DNA of 64,000 nt from Gammaproteobacteria bacterium (GTDB taxonomy: Bacteria; Pseudomonadota; Gammaproteobacteria; Steroidobacterales; Steroidobacteraceae), in the NCBI GenBank assembly GCA_025359205.1, contig JANYHD010000019.1:248001-312000 (forward strand), in the 5' to 3' direction. The notes below the pieces were generated by a model that was not told the DNA's origin, did no database searches, and saw only the letters and a program-made list of their open reading frames with translations. The first letter of the stretch is position 1; each line of letters begins with the position of its first letter. The translations under genes and the position numbers were made by a program. Positions 44,385 to 52,942 of the stretch are shown one piece after another.

Positions 44385-44413
44385 GGAGGGCATCGGGCGG
44401 CGCCCGTGCCTCC
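44385..44413 (+). promoter_or_regulatory. hairpin in the riboswitch expression region
   Basis: GGAGGGCA, then CGGGC-loop-GCCCG, then TGCCTCC form a long GC hairpin just after the aptamer (one bulged G). There is no U tract, so it does not look like a simple terminator. It may be part of the switch acting on the ribosome site at 44492 or on Rho access. Confidence 0.4.
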
Positions 44414-44505
44414 CGTGAGCACGCGGCAACGCCCCCATCCTCTGCAGCGCGGCCACTCGATCCGAACGCGGGCCATGCGGGCGAGCATGGCGAGGAGAGT
44501 TGCCG

Positions 44506-46401
44506 ATGACCACCAAGAATCCTCAGGGCGCGCTTGCCCTGTGTGCCCTGCTGTCGATTACGGCTGCGCGGGCGCAGACCGCGCCGGCTGTCGCCTGGAG
44601 CGACGACCTGCTCGGCGAAATCGTCGTGACGGCGACGCGTGTCGCGCAGCCAGCGAACCAGCTGCTGGAACCGATCATTGTCATCGACCGCAAGGCGCTC
44701 GAGGATTCGCTCGCCACCGATGTAGGTGACGTGCTGCGCTTTCACGCCGGCCTCGATATCGGCCGCAGCGGTGGTCCCGGCCAACCGCTGGCGCTTTTCA
44801 TACGCGGGGCCAAGAGCGACCAGTCGATCGTGATGATCGACGGCGTCCGCATCAACCCGGGCACCTACGGCGGGGCGCCGCTGCAGAACCTCGCCCCCGA
44901 ACTCTTCGAGCGCATCGAAATCGTCAAGGGTCCGCGCTCCGCGATTTACGGGACCGACGCCATCGGTGGCGTGGTGAACCTGATTACGCGCCGGGGTGGG
45001 CCGACGGGTGCAGACGCGATGCTGGGTTACGGACGCTACGGCACCGGTGAATTTTCCGTCGCCGGGCACTACGCGGCAGGTGATTCCAGCGCAGAGGCCG
45101 CGTTGACCGGCCAGCGAGCCGACGGTTTTCCCACCTTTGCCGCCGATTCCGAGGATCGCGGTTACCAGAATCTGTCTGGCACCGCCGCCGCAGCCACCAG
45201 GATCGCTGCCCTTGACGTTGGCGCGTTTTACTGGCGCTCGACCGGCACCTCGCACTATGCGGAGCCTGTTTATACCAGCGACTACAGCGCTTTTGCGTCC
45301 TTCAATCCTGCCGACGAACGCTTCGCCAACAGCGTGTTCGCGGTGCAGGCGAGCGGCAGTGTGACCGACAACTGGCGCGCGCGAGTGAATCTGAGCCGCA
45401 ACATCGCCGATCTGCGCCAGGGTCAACCCGACGCCGTCGATGCTGGCCTGGGCAGGGATTACGACCACACCTCGCGCGACACGGTGGATCTTCAAAATGA
45501 CGTCACGCTTGGCGGCGCGCAGCTCAGTCAGGTGTTCACGTTTGGTGCCATCCTGAGCCAGGAACAGACCGACTCACTCTCCTTTGCCACCCGCTATTCG
45601 GTCGGCACGCACGCGCAGACCTATTACCTGCAGGACCAGCTCAAATTCGGATCCCAGCGCCTGCTGCTGGCCGGCGGTAACTATCGGCACCCCTCATTCG
45701 GCAACCATGCCACGTGGAATGCGGAATACGGCTATGCCGCGACCGAAGACCTGCTGCTGACGGTTTCCGCCGGTACCGCCTTCAGGGCGCCGTCCGCGAC
45801 CGACCGGTTCGGGTATGGCGGCAATCCCGACCTGCGGCCCGAAAGTTCGCGCAACTTCGAGGCCGGTATCAAGGTGCGCATGAGCGCATCGCAGGAGCTG
45901 AGCTTCGCGGCCTTCGAGAACACCATCAGCAATCTGATCGTGTCGGTATTCAACCCGGGCGATTTTACTTCGCTGAACCAGAACATCGACCAGGCCCGGA
46001 TCCGCGGGATCGAAGCCAGCTGGGAGCTGCGCTCCGCGCCCTGGTCACTGCGCGCCGAGGCCGATCTGCAGGACCCGCGCAATCTCAGCAACGATAGCCA
46101 GTTGCTGCGCCGGACCCGGCAGAGTTTGACATTCAGCGGCGGACGTCAGATCGGGCGTAGTGAGTTTGGAGTCGACCTGTTGCAGTCCGGCCCGCGGCGG
46201 GACATCGACGTCGTCAGCGGCGCACCGCGGCGCGATGGCGGCTACCTGCTGGTCGCACTGCGCGCCCGGCTGGCGATTACGCCCGCCTGGTCGGTGACCG
46301 CGCAGCTCGACAACGCGCTTGACCGGCGTTACCAGCTGGCCAGCGGGTACAACAGCGCCGGGCGGGCTATCTTTGTGGCCACACGCTACAGTTTTCGCTG
46401 A
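44506..46401 (+). CDS. btuB: TonB-dependent vitamin B12 receptor (BtuB type)
   Basis: The predicted outer-membrane receptor (631 residues) has a signal peptide cleaved after A23 (ITAARA-Q), a TonB box at residues 38-45 (EIVVTATR), a plug domain (DVGDVLRFHAGLDIGRSGG, SIVMIDGVRIN, ERIEIVKGPRSAIYGTDAIGG) and a beta-barrel with a typical LRPESSRNFEAGI block near the end. The cobalamin riboswitch upstream identifies the ligand as a corrinoid. GAGGAG lies eight bases before ATG 44506. The barrel is of BtuB length. The tonB gene of the window may energise it. Confidence 0.93.
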   Translation: MTTKNPQGALALCALLSITAARAQTAPAVAWSDDLLGEIVVTATRVAQPANQLLEPIIVIDRKALEDSLATDVGDVLRFHAGLDIGRSGGPGQPLALFIRGAKSDQSIVMIDGVRINPGTYGGAPLQNLAPELFERIEIVKGPRSAIYGTDAIGGVVNLITRRGGPTGADAMLGYGRYGTGEFSVAGHYAAGDSSAEAALTGQRADGFPTFAADSEDRGYQNLSGTAAAATRIAALDVGAFYWRSTGTSHYAEPVYTSDYSAFASFNPADERFANSVFAVQASGSVTDNWRARVNLSRNIADLRQGQPDAVDAGLGRDYDHTSRDTVDLQNDVTLGGAQLSQVFTFGAILSQEQTDSLSFATRYSVGTHAQTYYLQDQLKFGSQRLLLAGGNYRHPSFGNHATWNAEYGYAATEDLLLTVSAGTAFRAPSATDRFGYGGNPDLRPESSRNFEAGIKVRMSASQELSFAAFENTISNLIVSVFNPGDFTSLNQNIDQARIRGIEASWELRSAPWSLRAEADLQDPRNLSNDSQLLRRTRQSLTFSGGRQIGRSEFGVDLLQSGPRRDIDVVSGAPRRDGGYLLVALRARLAITPAWSVTAQLDNALDRRYQLASGYNSAGRAIFVATRYSFR

Positions 46402-46425
46402 GCGCCGACCCGGCGCAACCCGCGT

Positions 46426-46431
46426 TAGAAT
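46426..46431 (+). promoter_or_regulatory. -10 box directly upstream of the inositol-monophosphatase-family gene
   Basis: TAGAAT ends six bases before the ATG at 46438, with no ribosome site in between. It is a candidate leaderless promoter located in the 36-base gap after btuB. Confidence 0.4.
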
Positions 46432-46437
46432 CGCGCC

Positions 46438-47205
46438 ATGGCATCCCGGGAACTCATCGCCGCCCTCGAGGCGGCGCGCGCCGCCGCCGCGGTGATCGAG
46501 CGGCTGTACCGCAGCAACCTCGCGGTCAGCATCAAGGCCGACCGTTCGCCCGTGACCGAGGCCGACGTGCTCGCAGAGCGCGCCATCCGCTCGGTACTCG
46601 AGGCGCAATTCCCGGACTACGGGTTCTACGGCGAGGAGACCGGCCAGCGGGCCATGGACGCCCAGAACATCTGGCTGGTCGATCCGATCGACGGCACCAA
46701 GTCCTTCGTGCGTGATTGCCCGTTCTTCTCGACGCAGATTGCCCTGCGGCGCGCGGGCAAACTGGTGCTGGGCGTGTCGAGTGCCTCTGTCTACGGCGAA
46801 CTCGCCTGGGCGGAACGGGGCGGCGGTGCGTTTCTCAACGGCGAGCCGATCCACGTGAGCGCGGTCAGCGCGTTGTCGGAAGCGATCCTGTCGACCGGGA
46901 ATATGAAAACCCTGGCGGCCTCACCTATTGGCTGGCGGCGCTATGGCGCGGTGGTGGGGCGGGTCAACCGGCTGCGCGGTTACGGTGATTTCCTCCACTA
47001 TCACCTGCTGGCGCGCGGTGCTCTCGACGTGGTGATGGAGTCCGACGTCAACATCCTCGATATTGCGGCGCTCAGCGTGATCGTCCAGGAGGCGGGCGGT
47101 ACCTTCACCGACCTGGATGGTGGCGGCATCGATCTGGGCACCACCACGGTGCTCGCGGCCAACGCCGCGCTCCATGCGCCGGTGCTGGCGGCTATGCGGG
47201 AATGA
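46438..47205 (+). CDS. inositol-monophosphatase-family phosphatase, probably histidinol-phosphatase
   Basis: A 255-residue Mg/Li-sensitive phosphatase of the IMPase fold. Metal ligands are visible: E66 in GEETG, D82 and D85 in WLVDPIDGTKSF, and the C-terminal aspartate in DVNILDIAALSVIVQEAGG. The FVRDCPFFSTQIAL segment is close to the HisN-type histidinol-phosphate phosphatases, but CysQ or SuhB-type substrates cannot be excluded and no his genes are nearby. It ends convergently with the BtuD-like gene, overlapping it by 14 bases. Confidence 0.82.
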   Translation: MASRELIAALEAARAAAAVIERLYRSNLAVSIKADRSPVTEADVLAERAIRSVLEAQFPDYGFYGEETGQRAMDAQNIWLVDPIDGTKSFVRDCPFFSTQIALRRAGKLVLGVSSASVYGELAWAERGGGAFLNGEPIHVSAVSALSEAILSTGNMKTLAASPIGWRRYGAVVGRVNRLRGYGDFLHYHLLARGALDVVMESDVNILDIAALSVIVQEAGGTFTDLDGGGIDLGTTTVLAANAALHAPVLAAMRE

Positions 47206-47980
47206 ACGCGCGCCGGCCCGCGCCGGCGAGCTCGCGCATCGGCGTCGCGTAAAGAAGCGACAGCTCGGCGGCGTTGAGCACTGCGTCCGTGGCGCCCAGG
47301 CGCCAGCGGCCGTCGCCATACATCAGCAGCACGCGGTCGGCGCAGCGCTCGGCGAGCGCCGGGTCGTGAAGCGTGGCGATCACGGCCGCGCCTGTCGCGC
47401 AGCGCTCACGGAACGCCAGCAGCACGTCCACCTGGTGGTGCGGGTCGAGGTGATTGGTGGGTTCATCGAGCAGGTACACCTGCGGCTCCTGCGCCAGAAG
47501 CCCCGCCATCGCCGCGCGGCGCTGCTCGCCGCCGGAGAGCGTGGTGAGCATGCGCGCAGCGCAGTTGGCCACGCCCATGCGGCCGAGCGCGGCGTCGACG
47601 ATCGCGTGGTCGCGGACTGATTCGCCGCGCAGCCAGCCGATGTGCGGATGGCGGCCCAGCAGCGTCGCCTCGAACACCGACAGCGGCAGCGATTCCTCGC
47701 GATCCTGGGGCAGGAAGGCGAGGCGCCGCGCGATCTCGGTGCGCCCGAGTTCTCCCAGCACCGTGCTGCCGAGCGCTACGGCGCCCGCGGCCGGTGCGCG
47801 CAGCCCGGCGAGCGTGTGGAGCGTGAGACTCTTGCCCGAGCCGTTGCGGCCCAGCACGGCGATGAATTCACCGGAGCGCACTTCGAGCGACAACCCGCGC
47901 AGCAGGGCGCGCTCGCCGGCGTGCACGTCCAGCGACTGTGTCGACAGCAGGGCGCCGCCTGTGGCGACCCCGGGCATCAA
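47192..47980 (-). CDS. btuD: ABC transporter ATP-binding protein, BtuD/FecE type
   Basis: A 262-residue ATPase: Walker A VLGRNGSGKS, Q-loop FLPQDREESLP, signature LSGGEQRRAAM, Walker B VYLLDEPTNHLD and the switch histidine in ATLHD. The sequence is of the iron-siderophore/B12 importer class. The matching FecCD-type permease lies 3.3 kb away on the same strand at 51316. Together with the riboswitch-controlled receptor this suggests a B12 importer, though a siderophore importer is possible. The start overlaps the stop of the metalloprotease gene (ATGA); MPGVATG from the next Met is an alternative start. Confidence 0.82.
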   Translation of the reverse strand: MMPGVATGGALLSTQSLDVHAGERALLRGLSLEVRSGEFIAVLGRNGSGKSLTLHTLAGLRAPAAGAVALGSTVLGELGRTEIARRLAFLPQDREESLPLSVFEATLLGRHPHIGWLRGESVRDHAIVDAALGRMGVANCAARMLTTLSGGEQRRAAMAGLLAQEPQVYLLDEPTNHLDPHHQVDVLLAFRERCATGAAVIATLHDPALAERCADRVLLMYGDGRWRLGATDAVLNAAELSLLYATPMRELAGAGRRAFIPA

Positions 47981-48750
47981 CGCCGACTCCAGCCGATTTC
48001 CCGCGCCGTGGCCGGGCCGACCCGTGTCTGCGACAGATCTTCGGGCATCTGTTGGCGGTCTGGCGAGAGCGGCACGCGTCCGGCCATGATCTCGGCATAA
48101 CGCTGCGGGAATCGTGGCACGCGCCCGGGTTCGGCGTAACCATCCGGAAACAGTGGCGCATCGCTGTCGGGCGCGTATTTGTCAGTGGCGCCGAAGGTGT
48201 GCAGCAGTTCGTGGGCGATCACGACCGCATTCTGCGCCGCCTGGCTGCGCGCGGCGAACAAATGCACCACGCCTGTGAGTCCGCGCTGGAGTCCCAGCGA
48301 ATGCGGCAGCAGCGGAGTGCGCGCCGGATCGTGGTAGAGCAGGAACAGCGCGATCTTCGGGCGGGCGCGCTCAATGGCGCCGACCACGTGCCAGCGGTAG
48401 CGACGCAGGCGCAGGCTCCACAGGATCCGCTCGATGACACTGGCGTTCGCAGCCAGTTGTGGCGGCGCCGCGCTCAGCACCGGGTAGAGCCTGATGCCGA
48501 TGGGTGCATCGATGAGCACGCCGTAACGATGCGCTTCGGCGGCCACGAAGTCGCTGACCGGTTGCAGGTCCGCCTCGGAAAGGGTCGAGATATAGTCGGC
48601 CGCGGCCGCGCTGCCGTCGGCGTTGACCGGAAACGCACCCACCCACACGGTGTGCTGCCAGCTGGTAGTGCGCTGCCGGTCGAGCCAGGCGCCGCCGGCC
48701 ACGATCGCCAGCACGACCAGCAGGATGGCAATGCGCAAGTTCCGCCACAT
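47977..48750 (-). CDS. membrane-anchored putative zinc metalloprotease
   Basis: I do not know a named homologue of this 257-residue protein. It has one N-terminal membrane segment (about residues 5-22, LRIAILLVVLAIVAGGAWL) and a probable periplasmic domain with H180-E181-L-L-H184 in VVIAHELLHTFGATDKY, a gluzincin-like HExxH motif followed by F-G-A-T-D. The rest includes VWVGAFPVNADG, ALFLLYHDPARTP and a C-terminal REIGWSRR. It is translationally coupled to the BtuD-like gene downstream (ATGA). Whether it acts on transporter components or is merely co-located is open. Confidence 0.7.
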   Translation of the reverse strand: MWRNLRIAILLVVLAIVAGGAWLDRQRTTSWQHTVWVGAFPVNADGSAAAADYISTLSEADLQPVSDFVAAEAHRYGVLIDAPIGIRLYPVLSAAPPQLAANASVIERILWSLRLRRYRWHVVGAIERARPKIALFLLYHDPARTPLLPHSLGLQRGLTGVVHLFAARSQAAQNAVVIAHELLHTFGATDKYAPDSDAPLFPDGYAEPGRVPRFPQRYAEIMAGRVPLSPDRQQMPEDLSQTRVGPATAREIGWSRR

Positions 48751-48773
48751 CGCTCGTCGAATTCCTCAGCGAC

Positions 48774-49460
48774 TCACGGCTGGAGCCGTGATACGGACCA
48801 GGGACCGGGCTGGAATCCCTCGCCCTGCGGCGTCAGCGCACGTTCCCAGCGCGCGCGATCATGGATGCGGGCGCTTCCCTCGACCCACAGTTCGACCGCT
48901 TCCGCCCACAGGTGATAACCGCCCCAATGCGCCGGCCGCGCAATGCGCAGGCCCGGATCGCTCGCCTGTTCATCACCGGTTGGTACGGGGAGCGCGAGGC
49001 GCAGCGCCGTCTTCGCCACGTTGCCGATCAGCTCGGCGCGTGAGCCGATCGGCTCGCTCTGCTGGCTGGCCCAGGCGCCCAGGCGGCTCTGCCAGTTGCG
49101 CGTGGCGAAGTAGGTGTCGCTTTCGGCCGCGCTCGTGCGCACGATGCGGCCCTCGACGCGCAACTGGCGATGCAGCTTGTCCCAGTGCATGACGATCGCC
49201 GCCCGCGGGTTGGCCTCGAGCTCGCGCCCCTTGTGCGACTGGTAGTTCGTATAGAACGTCAGGAACCCAGGATGCGGCGTGATCTGCTTGCACAGCACGA
49301 CGCGCGCAGAAGGGCGCCCGGACGCATCGGCGGTCGCCAGCACCATGGCGTTCGGATTGGGCTGGATCTCGCGCCGCGTGGCCTCCGCCAGCCAATCGGC
49401 AGCCAGTTCCAGCGGCTCGGCGGGGAGCGGGTCAGGGAGATGTTCGCGGTGCCAGGCCAT
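48774..49460 (-). CDS. pdxH: pyridoxamine 5'-phosphate oxidase PdxH
   Basis: PdxH oxidises pyridoxamine or pyridoxine 5'-phosphate to PLP with FMN and oxygen. The 228-residue protein shows AMVLATADASGRPSARVVL, FYTNYQSHKGRELEANP, QLRVEGRIVRTSAAESD, FATRNWQSRLGAWASQQS and the C-terminal signature HLWAEAVELWVEGSARIHDR with the WSVSRLQP end. Length is typical. The TAACAT at 49475-49470 lies nine bases before the ATG. It precedes the metalloprotease-btuD pair on the same strand. Confidence 0.96.
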   Translation of the reverse strand: MAWHREHLPDPLPAEPLELAADWLAEATRREIQPNPNAMVLATADASGRPSARVVLCKQITPHPGFLTFYTNYQSHKGRELEANPRAAIVMHWDKLHRQLRVEGRIVRTSAAESDTYFATRNWQSRLGAWASQQSEPIGSRAELIGNVAKTALRLALPVPTGDEQASDPGLRIARPAHWGGYHLWAEAVELWVEGSARIHDRARWERALTPQGEGFQPGPWSVSRLQP

Positions 49461-49646
49461 GGTGGGGCCATGTTACTTGATGAGTGCATGGCGCTCACCA
49501 GGGCCTGTCAACGCCTGTGAAACCGCGACGTTACCTTGGGGTATCGCGGGTTGCCGGACCAGCCGCCGGCCACGGTTCAGGCCGCGTTCAGCGTGTTCCC
49601 GGTAGGGTAACAACCGCAAGCTCAAATCTACTTCGAGGAGTTCGCC

Positions 49647-50087
49647 ATGAAACGAGTCATCGCAGCGGCCGCCGGCTTCCTGGCAGCCTTGGGTATGGCC
49701 GCTCAGGCCCAGGCTCACGGCTGGGACAACGATCGTCCCGGCGGGCAGGATCGGGGCCGTCATGAGCGCGGCTGGCAGGACAACCGCTCGTACGATAATC
49801 ATCAGTGGCAGGACCGTGGCCGCGACCGCGGGGGTTGGCAGCAGTCCCGCCAATGGCACGATCGCGACGACTGGCGAGACCGGGATGACGGTCGCTGGGC
49901 CGAGCCGCGCTACCGCGGCTACGACTATCGCTATCCCCGCTACTACAGCCGCCCGTACTACGGCTACGGATCGCGCTACAGCTATCCGCCCGCATACCGC
50001 CACGGCGGCTACAGCGGGTACAGCGACTACGACGATTGCGACGACGACGATGTGTCGTTCTTCCTCAGCCTGCCGCTGCGCTTTTAG
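49647..50087 (+). CDS. exported Tyr/Arg/Asp/Gly-rich protein of unknown function
   Basis: The 146-residue protein has a clear Sec signal peptide (cleavage after AQAQA, about residue 23) and a mature part dominated by Arg-Asp-Gln-Trp repeats (residues 35-85) and Tyr-rich repeats (residues 88-125), then DDCDDDD and a closing SFFLSLPLRF. GAGGAG precedes the ATG at 49647. Such low-complexity envelope proteins occur widely in proteobacteria without known function; the final Phe suggests possible outer-membrane targeting. It stands alone with 186 bases upstream. Confidence 0.8.
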   Translation: MKRVIAAAAGFLAALGMAAQAQAHGWDNDRPGGQDRGRHERGWQDNRSYDNHQWQDRGRDRGGWQQSRQWHDRDDWRDRDDGRWAEPRYRGYDYRYPRYYSRPYYGYGSRYSYPPAYRHGGYSGYSDYDDCDDDDVSFFLSLPLRF

Positions 50088-50202
50088 GCATTAAGCAGCG
50101 GTTTTGGGGCGGCGCGGGCCGGGACTTTCTCCGGCCCGCGCACTTGCGGTGCGCTGGCTTTGCCTTTACAAAGGCTTGCGACCCGCCACCGGAAGCCCCT
50201 GC

Positions 50203-51303
50203 ATGAATCTTGATGAACTCCGTCAGCGCCTCAATGCCCTCGACCGACGCCTGCTCGAACTGATCGCCGAACGCCAGGCCGCCAGCCGTGAGATCGCGCG
50301 CGTCAAGCGCGCCACGGGGTATCCGACCCGCGACTATGGGCGCGAGCGCGAGGTGATTCTCGCGGTACGCGCCAGCGCCGCTGAGCTCGGCGTGCCTGCC
50401 GACGTCGCCGAGGCGGTGATGCGCCTGCTGATCCGTTCTTCGCTGACCACGCAGGAGCAGGCCAGCGTCGTCGCCGGCGGTGCGGGCAGTGGCCAGCGTG
50501 CGCTGGTCATCGGCGGTGCGGGCAAGATCGGCGGCTGGTTTGCGCAGTTCCTGGCCTCGCAGGGCTTTGCGGTCGAAGTGGCCGACCCGGCCGGTGGCGC
50601 CGGTGCCCTCACAGACTGGCGGACCAGCAAGCTGGAACACGATTTCATCGTCGTCGCGACGCCCCTTGGCGCCACCGACGCAATCCTCCGCGAACTGGCC
50701 GCGCGCCGCCCCCGCGGCGTGGTCTTCGATGTCGGCTCGCTCAAGACACCGCTGCGCGGCGGGCTGGCCGCGCTGCGCGAGGCGGGCGTGCGCGTGAGCT
50801 CGATCCATCCGATGTTCGGGCCGGACACCGAGCTGCTTTCGGGTCGCCACGTGATCTTCATCGACCTGGGGGCCGGCGATGCGCTGGAGCGCGCACGTGC
50901 GCTGTTCGCGCCGACCATGGTGGAGCAGGTGGTCATGAGCCTCGATGAGCATGACCGCCTGATCGCCTACGTGCTGGGACTCTCGCACGCGCTCAACATC
51001 GCGTTCTTCACGGCGCTCGCCGGGAGTGGCGAGACCGCGCCGCGCCTGGTGCAGATGTCGAGCACCACGTTCGATGCGCAGTTCGATATCGCCGCGAAGG
51101 TGGCGCAGGAAAGCCCCGAGCTGTATTTTGAAATCCAGCGCCTGAACGACTACGGCGCCGAATCGCTCGACGCACTGGCGCGCGCCGTCGAGAGCCTGCG
51201 CAGTGCGGTGCACTCCGGCGACCAGGCGCGATTCTCCGCGCTGATGCGCGCCGGCCAGGAATACACGCAGGGCCGGCGCAGCGTAACGCAGCGGCGGGCC
51301 TGA
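50203..51303 (+). CDS. tyrA: bifunctional chorismate mutase/prephenate dehydrogenase TyrA
   Basis: The 366-residue T-protein has an AroQ chorismate mutase domain (residues 1-85, [20 protein letters not shown] and [12 protein letters not shown]) fused to a prephenate dehydrogenase ([18 protein letters not shown] as NAD motif, [34 protein letters not shown]). It channels chorismate to 4-hydroxyphenylpyruvate for tyrosine. Size and order match enterobacterial TyrA (373). ATG 50203 begins at the mutase helix. It converges on the btuC-like gene after 12 bases. Confidence 0.95.
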   Translation: MNLDELRQRLNALDRRLLELIAERQAASREIARVKRATGYPTRDYGREREVILAVRASAAELGVPADVAEAVMRLLIRSSLTTQEQASVVAGGAGSGQRALVIGGAGKIGGWFAQFLASQGFAVEVADPAGGAGALTDWRTSKLEHDFIVVATPLGATDAILRELAARRPRGVVFDVGSLKTPLRGGLAALREAGVRVSSIHPMFGPDTELLSGRHVIFIDLGAGDALERARALFAPTMVEQVVMSLDEHDRLIAYVLGLSHALNIAFFTALAGSGETAPRLVQMSSTTFDAQFDIAAKVAQESPELYFEIQRLNDYGAESLDALARAVESLRSAVHSGDQARFSALMRAGQEYTQGRRSVTQRRA

Positions 51304-51315
51304 GCCGCGCGGGCC

Positions 51316-52290
51316 CTAGCGCCCCACGCGCCGCCGCAGCAGCAGCAGGAACACCGGCGCACCGATCAACGCGGTGATCGCACCCACCGGCAACTGGCGC
51401 GGCGCGGCGATCGTGCGGCTGGCGATGTCGGCGAGGCACAGCAGCGCGCCGCCGCACAGCGCTGCTCCCGGCGCGACCAGCCGATGGTCCGAAGTGCGCA
51501 GCGCCAGTCGCACCAGGTGCGGAGCCACCAGCCCGACGAAACCGACCGGACCGGCGGCCAGCACCGCGAGCGAAGTCAGTGCGGCGGCGACCAGGAACAC
51601 CACCGGCCGCGCCAGGCGCGCATCGAGGCCGAGCACGGCACTGCGCATTTCACCGGCAGCCAGTACGTTGAGCGCGCGCCCGCCCAGCAGCGCGACGACC
51701 AGCGCGGCGCCGGCGGCGGCGAGATCGAACCAGGGATGCTGCGCCCAGCCGAGGTCACCGGCGAGCCAGAACACCATGCCGCGCAGCTGCCCGTTGTCCG
51801 CGATCGCCAGCAGCACGGAAATCACGGCACCACAGGCGCTCGCGAGCACGACACCCGAGAGCAGCAGCCGCCCTGAATCGCCGCCGCTCCCCATCCACAG
51901 CACCAACGCTCCAATGCAGAGTGCACCGCCGGTGGCGGTCCACTCCAGGCCCCCGAGCGTAAAGCCCGCCAGCATGCCCGCTAGCGCGCCCACCGATGCG
52001 CCGCCCGAAACCCCGAGCACGAAGGGGTCGGCGAGCGGATTGCGGAACAGCGCCTGCAGCAGGACTCCGGCCAATCCCAGCAGGCTCCCGACCGCGAACG
52101 CCGATATGCTGCGTGGCAGCCGGATGGTGCGCACGATCGTGCCGGCCAGTTCATCGCCCCCGCCGCCCAGCGCGGCCAGGGCCCGGCCCAGCGACAGGTC
52201 GGCGGACCCGGCGAGGAGGGAGGCCAGCAGGCAGGCGAGGGCCAGGGCTCCGAGGCCCGCGAGCGTCCAGATCTGTGTCGGCCTGGTCAT
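51316..52290 (-). CDS. btuC: FecCD-family ABC transporter permease, BtuC type
   Basis: A 324-residue inner-membrane permease with about ten helices. Family blocks are LPRSISAFAVGSLLGLAGVLLQALFRNPLADPFVLGVSGGASVGAL and GPVGFVGLVAPHLVRL plus DIASRTIAAPRQLPVGAITALIGAPVFLLLL. The partner ATPase is probably the BtuD-like gene at 47192; no binding-protein gene (btuF) is in the window. B12 as substrate is inferred from the riboswitch-receptor pair; an iron-chelate is the alternative. Confidence 0.83.
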   Translation of the reverse strand: MTRPTQIWTLAGLGALALACLLASLLAGSADLSLGRALAALGGGGDELAGTIVRTIRLPRSISAFAVGSLLGLAGVLLQALFRNPLADPFVLGVSGGASVGALAGMLAGFTLGGLEWTATGGALCIGALVLWMGSGGDSGRLLLSGVVLASACGAVISVLLAIADNGQLRGMVFWLAGDLGWAQHPWFDLAAAGAALVVALLGGRALNVLAAGEMRSAVLGLDARLARPVVFLVAAALTSLAVLAAGPVGFVGLVAPHLVRLALRTSDHRLVAPGAALCGGALLCLADIASRTIAAPRQLPVGAITALIGAPVFLLLLRRRVGR

Positions 52291-52377
52291 ACATGGAGCC
52301 TAAAGAGCGCCCGGGGTCCATAACAAGACCCAGGTGCTTGAGCGCGGGCACCGGTAAAGGGTAAAAGTGAGCTCATT

Positions 52378-52923
52378 ATGGGCGATGTGATCGACCGGGA
52401 CGGGTTTCGGGCCAATGTCGGCATCGTGCTGATGGCGGATGACGGTCGGTTGTTCATTGGCCGTCGGTCCGGGGGGCGCGGCTGGCAGTTCCCGCAGGGC
52501 GGCATGAGGCGGGGCGAAAAGGCCGAGGAGTCGTTGTTTCGTGAGCTCCAGGAGGAAATCGGCCTGACGCGGGACGACGTGGAAATTGTCGGCCAGACGC
52601 GGCGCTGGCTGCGCTACCGCCTGCCGGCGCGCTTCCAGCGGCGCGAGTCCCAGCCCCGTTGCATCGGCCAGAAGCAGCGCTGGTTCCTGCTGCGCCTGCG
52701 GCGCCCCGATCCGCAGTTCCGGTTCGACACCACGGGCGAGCCCGAGTTCGACCGCTGGCGCTGGGTCGATTACTGGGAGCCGATTCGCGAGGTCATCTAT
52801 TTCAAGCGCACGATTTACACCCGCGCCCTCCACGAGCTTGGCGCGCAGGCCTTTCCCGGTGGCCTCCCGCACTATCCGGACTGGTGGCACCAGGATGCTG
52901 CAGCCGAGGCGGAAGCGTCGTGA
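52378..52923 (+). CDS. rppH: RNA pyrophosphohydrolase RppH
   Basis: RppH removes pyrophosphate from 5'-triphosphate mRNAs, starting RNase E-dependent decay. The 181-residue Nudix protein has YRANVGIVL-like FRANVGIVLM, WQFPQGGM, the Nudix box GGMRRGEKAEESLFRELQEEIGL (its Glu cluster binds Mg) and the RppH-type GQKQRWFLLRL and EFDRWRWVDYWEP segments. The GTG-rich upstream has AAAAGTGAG as a weak ribosome site. DUF6776 follows after 19 bases. Confidence 0.95.
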   Translation: MGDVIDRDGFRANVGIVLMADDGRLFIGRRSGGRGWQFPQGGMRRGEKAEESLFRELQEEIGLTRDDVEIVGQTRRWLRYRLPARFQRRESQPRCIGQKQRWFLLRLRRPDPQFRFDTTGEPEFDRWRWVDYWEPIREVIYFKRTIYTRALHELGAQAFPGGLPHYPDWWHQDAAAEAEAS

Positions 52924-52942
52924 GCTGCCCACAGGCTTGCTG

